From: Pararhizobium sp. A13
GTDB taxonomy: Bacteria > Pseudomonadota > Alphaproteobacteria > Rhizobiales > Rhizobiaceae
Assembly: GCF_040126305.1 (NCBI RefSeq)
Contig: NZ_CP149511.1
Location: 372,001-436,000 of the forward strand
Length of the DNA stretch: 64,000 bases
Reading direction: 5' to 3'
The notes under the pieces are model-generated. The model was not told where the DNA came from. It did not search any database and worked only from the letters and a program-made list of their open reading frames with translations. Both the position numbers and the translations under genes were made by a program. Shown here one piece after another: positions 63,064-64,000 of the stretch (positions are counted from its first letter, which is position 1; every line of letters starts with the position of its first letter).

Positions 63064-63175
63064 GGCTAACGAGGTCTCCCGGGCTTTTGTCCCGCCGTGC
63101 ACCCGGCGGGATGTCTCCCCAACCGGTGGTAGCTCTCGGACCAGCACGCTTCAATAAGCGCCGGAACCCTAGCCA
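63063..63175 (-). ncRNA. Guanidine-I riboswitch (ykkC aptamer)
   Basis: The minus-strand leader carries the conserved blocks of the ykkC-I class: CTAGGGTTCCG (63172-63162), GGTCCGAGAG (63142-63133) and ACGGCGGG...AAAGCCCGGGAGA (63098-63075). Stem P1 is formed by TGGCTA (63175-63170) and TAGCCA (63068-63063). The class binds guanidinium and in most cases turns expression on. It sits at the 5' end of the operon for guanidine uptake and breakdown, which agrees with the ligand. Confidence 0.92.
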
Positions 63176-63194
63176 CCAACTCTGCAATGAAACA

Positions 63195-63210
63195 AGCAAA
63201 GCCTGTGCCA
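63195..63210 (-). promoter_or_regulatory. Sigma-54 (-24/-12) promoter of the guanidine operon
   Basis: On the minus strand TGGCACAGGCTTTGCT (63210-63195) matches the consensus TGGCACRNNNNTTGCW at every defined position, with GG and GC separated by ten bases. The predicted start of transcription is about 63184, nine bases upstream of riboswitch stem P1, which fits an RNA beginning with the aptamer. Sigma-54 promoters need an enhancer-binding protein such as NtrC, so nitrogen limitation is a likely second signal. Confidence 0.75.
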
Positions 63211-63608
63211 ATTGGTAAGACTTTGATTTTTTGTGAATGTGTGGAGCGATCAAACGTCCGGCCGTGTGAAGTGCATGCAGTTGCCCATTCTTTGGGCGCC
63301 TTCACGCCTCTTAAGTCATCACGCTTTTCACCTGATCTCGAATCTAAGAAGAATGCTTGGGCGACGGCTGAGTTATCGTCGCGTCTGTCGACCTGCCTTT
63401 TGATAGGTTTATTTCGCATGTGCGAAACACAGCGATTACAGCGGCGAGAATGTCAAAAAAGTATCGGTTTGACAGAAACTGCGTAGTAGCGAGATCCATT
63501 GAGAGTGACTAGGTTTTATTCGTCGCAGAACGCGAGCCGGGATTGCCTTTGGAGGAGGCGATCAAACTGGGGCGACAAGTTCAAGTCAGCGCGGGGAGGA
63601 AAGCAATA
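63211..63608. other. Regulatory region between the guanidine operon and the AraC gene
   Basis: About 400 bases upstream of both genes. It holds the dyad at 63283-63297 and a strong Shine-Dalgarno (GGGGAGGA) before the AraC ATG. I see no gene; open frames here lack start context and motifs. Confidence 0.5.
63283..63297. promoter_or_regulatory. Possible enhancer site (dyad GCCCA-N5-TGGGC)
   Basis: GCCCA (63283-63287) is inverted at 63293-63297 with five bases between. It lies about 75-100 bases upstream of the sigma-54 promoter, where NtrC-type activators bind, but the arms only partly resemble the NtrC consensus (TGCACC-N5-GGTGCA). Confidence 0.3.
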
Positions 63609-64000
63609 TGAATCCAGACCTGGAGCTCGTCCAGATCGGACGTGGAGAATCGTTCAAGGCTTGGGAACATGGTTATCCCTTCCACACGGTTCGCTGGCAT
63701 TTTCATCCCGAATACGAGATCCATCATGTCGTTGAGACAAGCGGGCGGTACTTTGTCGGAGATTTCATTGGGGAGTTCGGGCCAGGTAATCTCGTCCTGA
63801 CGGGCCCCAATCTGCCGCACAATTGGGTGAGCGATATACCGGCCGGCACATGCGTGCCACTTCGCGGAAGAGTCGTCCAGTTCACGGAAGCGTTCTGTTG
63901 CGATGCGATCAACCTGTTCCCGGAGTTCGCGGGGTGTTTGCCTGTTCTTGAACTCAGCCGGCGCGGGGCGCTTTTTCCTGCGAACACTGCATCGATCGTC
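63609..64000 (+). CDS. N-terminal part of an AraC-family regulator
   Basis: The frame from ATG 63609 (after GGGGAGGA) runs off the window and gives 130 residues. They match the cupin sensor domain of AraC regulators: FHTVRWHFHPEYEIHHVVET, RYFVGDFIGEFGPGNLVLTG and NLPHNWVSDIPAGT. The helix-turn-helix part would lie beyond the end. It is divergent from the guanidine operon with about 610 bases between start codons, but could equally serve genes further right. Confidence 0.85.

Noticed and set aside
63187..63486. Possible 99-codon gene upstream of the guanidine operon
   Set aside because: It overlaps the sigma-54 promoter on the other strand, lacks a ribosome site and has no protein-like pattern.
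1..64000. CRISPR arrays, tRNA, rRNA and replication origins
   Set aside because: No regularly spaced repeats, tRNA-like cloverleaf, rRNA sequence, or repABC-type or oriC features were seen by eye.

Overview
The window is GC-rich DNA from an alphaproteobacterium. Its gene content fits the Rhizobiales, probably Rhizobiaceae: many ABC uptake operons, a MalK/UgpC-type sugar transporter, a cyo quinol oxidase, a DUF1488 protein, and small rhizobial-type proteins and lipoproteins. No rRNA, tRNA, CRISPR array or intact insertion sequence is visible. The dense mix of catabolic and transport operons, each with its own regulator and separated by gene remnants, looks like an accessory chromosomal region, chromid or megaplasmid; that placement is inference.

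Layout. 1-2.3 kb: the end of an unidentified gene, a LivF-type ATPase and an SfnB-like acyl-CoA-dehydrogenase-fold enzyme. 2.7-5.1 kb: an NAD(P)-binding reductase and an SDR, divergent from a LysR regulator. 5.4-9.3 kb: an oxidoreductase remnant, Kup potassium uptake and a CNNM/CorC-type membrane protein. 9.4-13.5 kb: a gene-poor stretch with a ParE-like toxin relic, an S10 peptidase, a broken small gene and a DUF1488 protein. 13.5-18.4 kb: an AraC regulator divergent from a fused Gfo/Idh/MocA-aldo/keto reductase, then an MHS-type transporter. 18.7-23.7 kb: cyoABCD plus SURF1. 23.9-28.6 kb: a Fic-family remnant, then cyclase, VOC protein, amidase and a stand-alone ectoine-synthase homologue, divergent from a LysR regulator. 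28.9-30.6 kb: an MFS transporter and an ISL3-type transposase relic. 30.7-38.0 kb: a LacI-led operon for uptake and hydrolysis of a beta-L-arabinofuranoside-like sugar. 38.4-48.1 kb: a large hybrid histidine kinase divergent from a complete peptide-type ABC operon ending in a GNAT acetyltransferase. 48.2-53.2 kb: a three-gene operon (isoprenylcysteine methyltransferase-like, E2-like acyltransferase, SDR with a SEC-C tail), two lipoproteins, an L,D-transpeptidase and an SDR. 53.3-63.2 kb: a guanidine assimilation operon. 63.6-64 kb: the start of an AraC regulator.

The best supported system is the last operon, on the minus strand. A near-perfect -24/-12 (sigma-54) promoter at 63195-63210 predicts a transcript start about nine bases before a guanidine-I (ykkC) riboswitch aptamer, which is followed by an intrinsic terminator and then the genes for a substrate-binding protein, permease, ATPase, two DUF1989 proteins, a biotin carboxylase of the urea/guanidine type and allophanate hydrolase. 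Together these would import guanidine, carboxylate it, deiminate carboxyguanidine to allophanate and release ammonia and CO2. Induction would need both nitrogen-type control and the ligand.

Other points of interest are the orphan EctC cluster, the LacI gene with no in-frame AUG/GUG/UUG start and two phased operators, strong hairpins directly after substrate-binding-protein genes, the SDR with a SEC-C motif, and several decayed genes (thioredoxin-reductase-like, ParE, Fic, ISL3 transposase, a small rhizobial protein).
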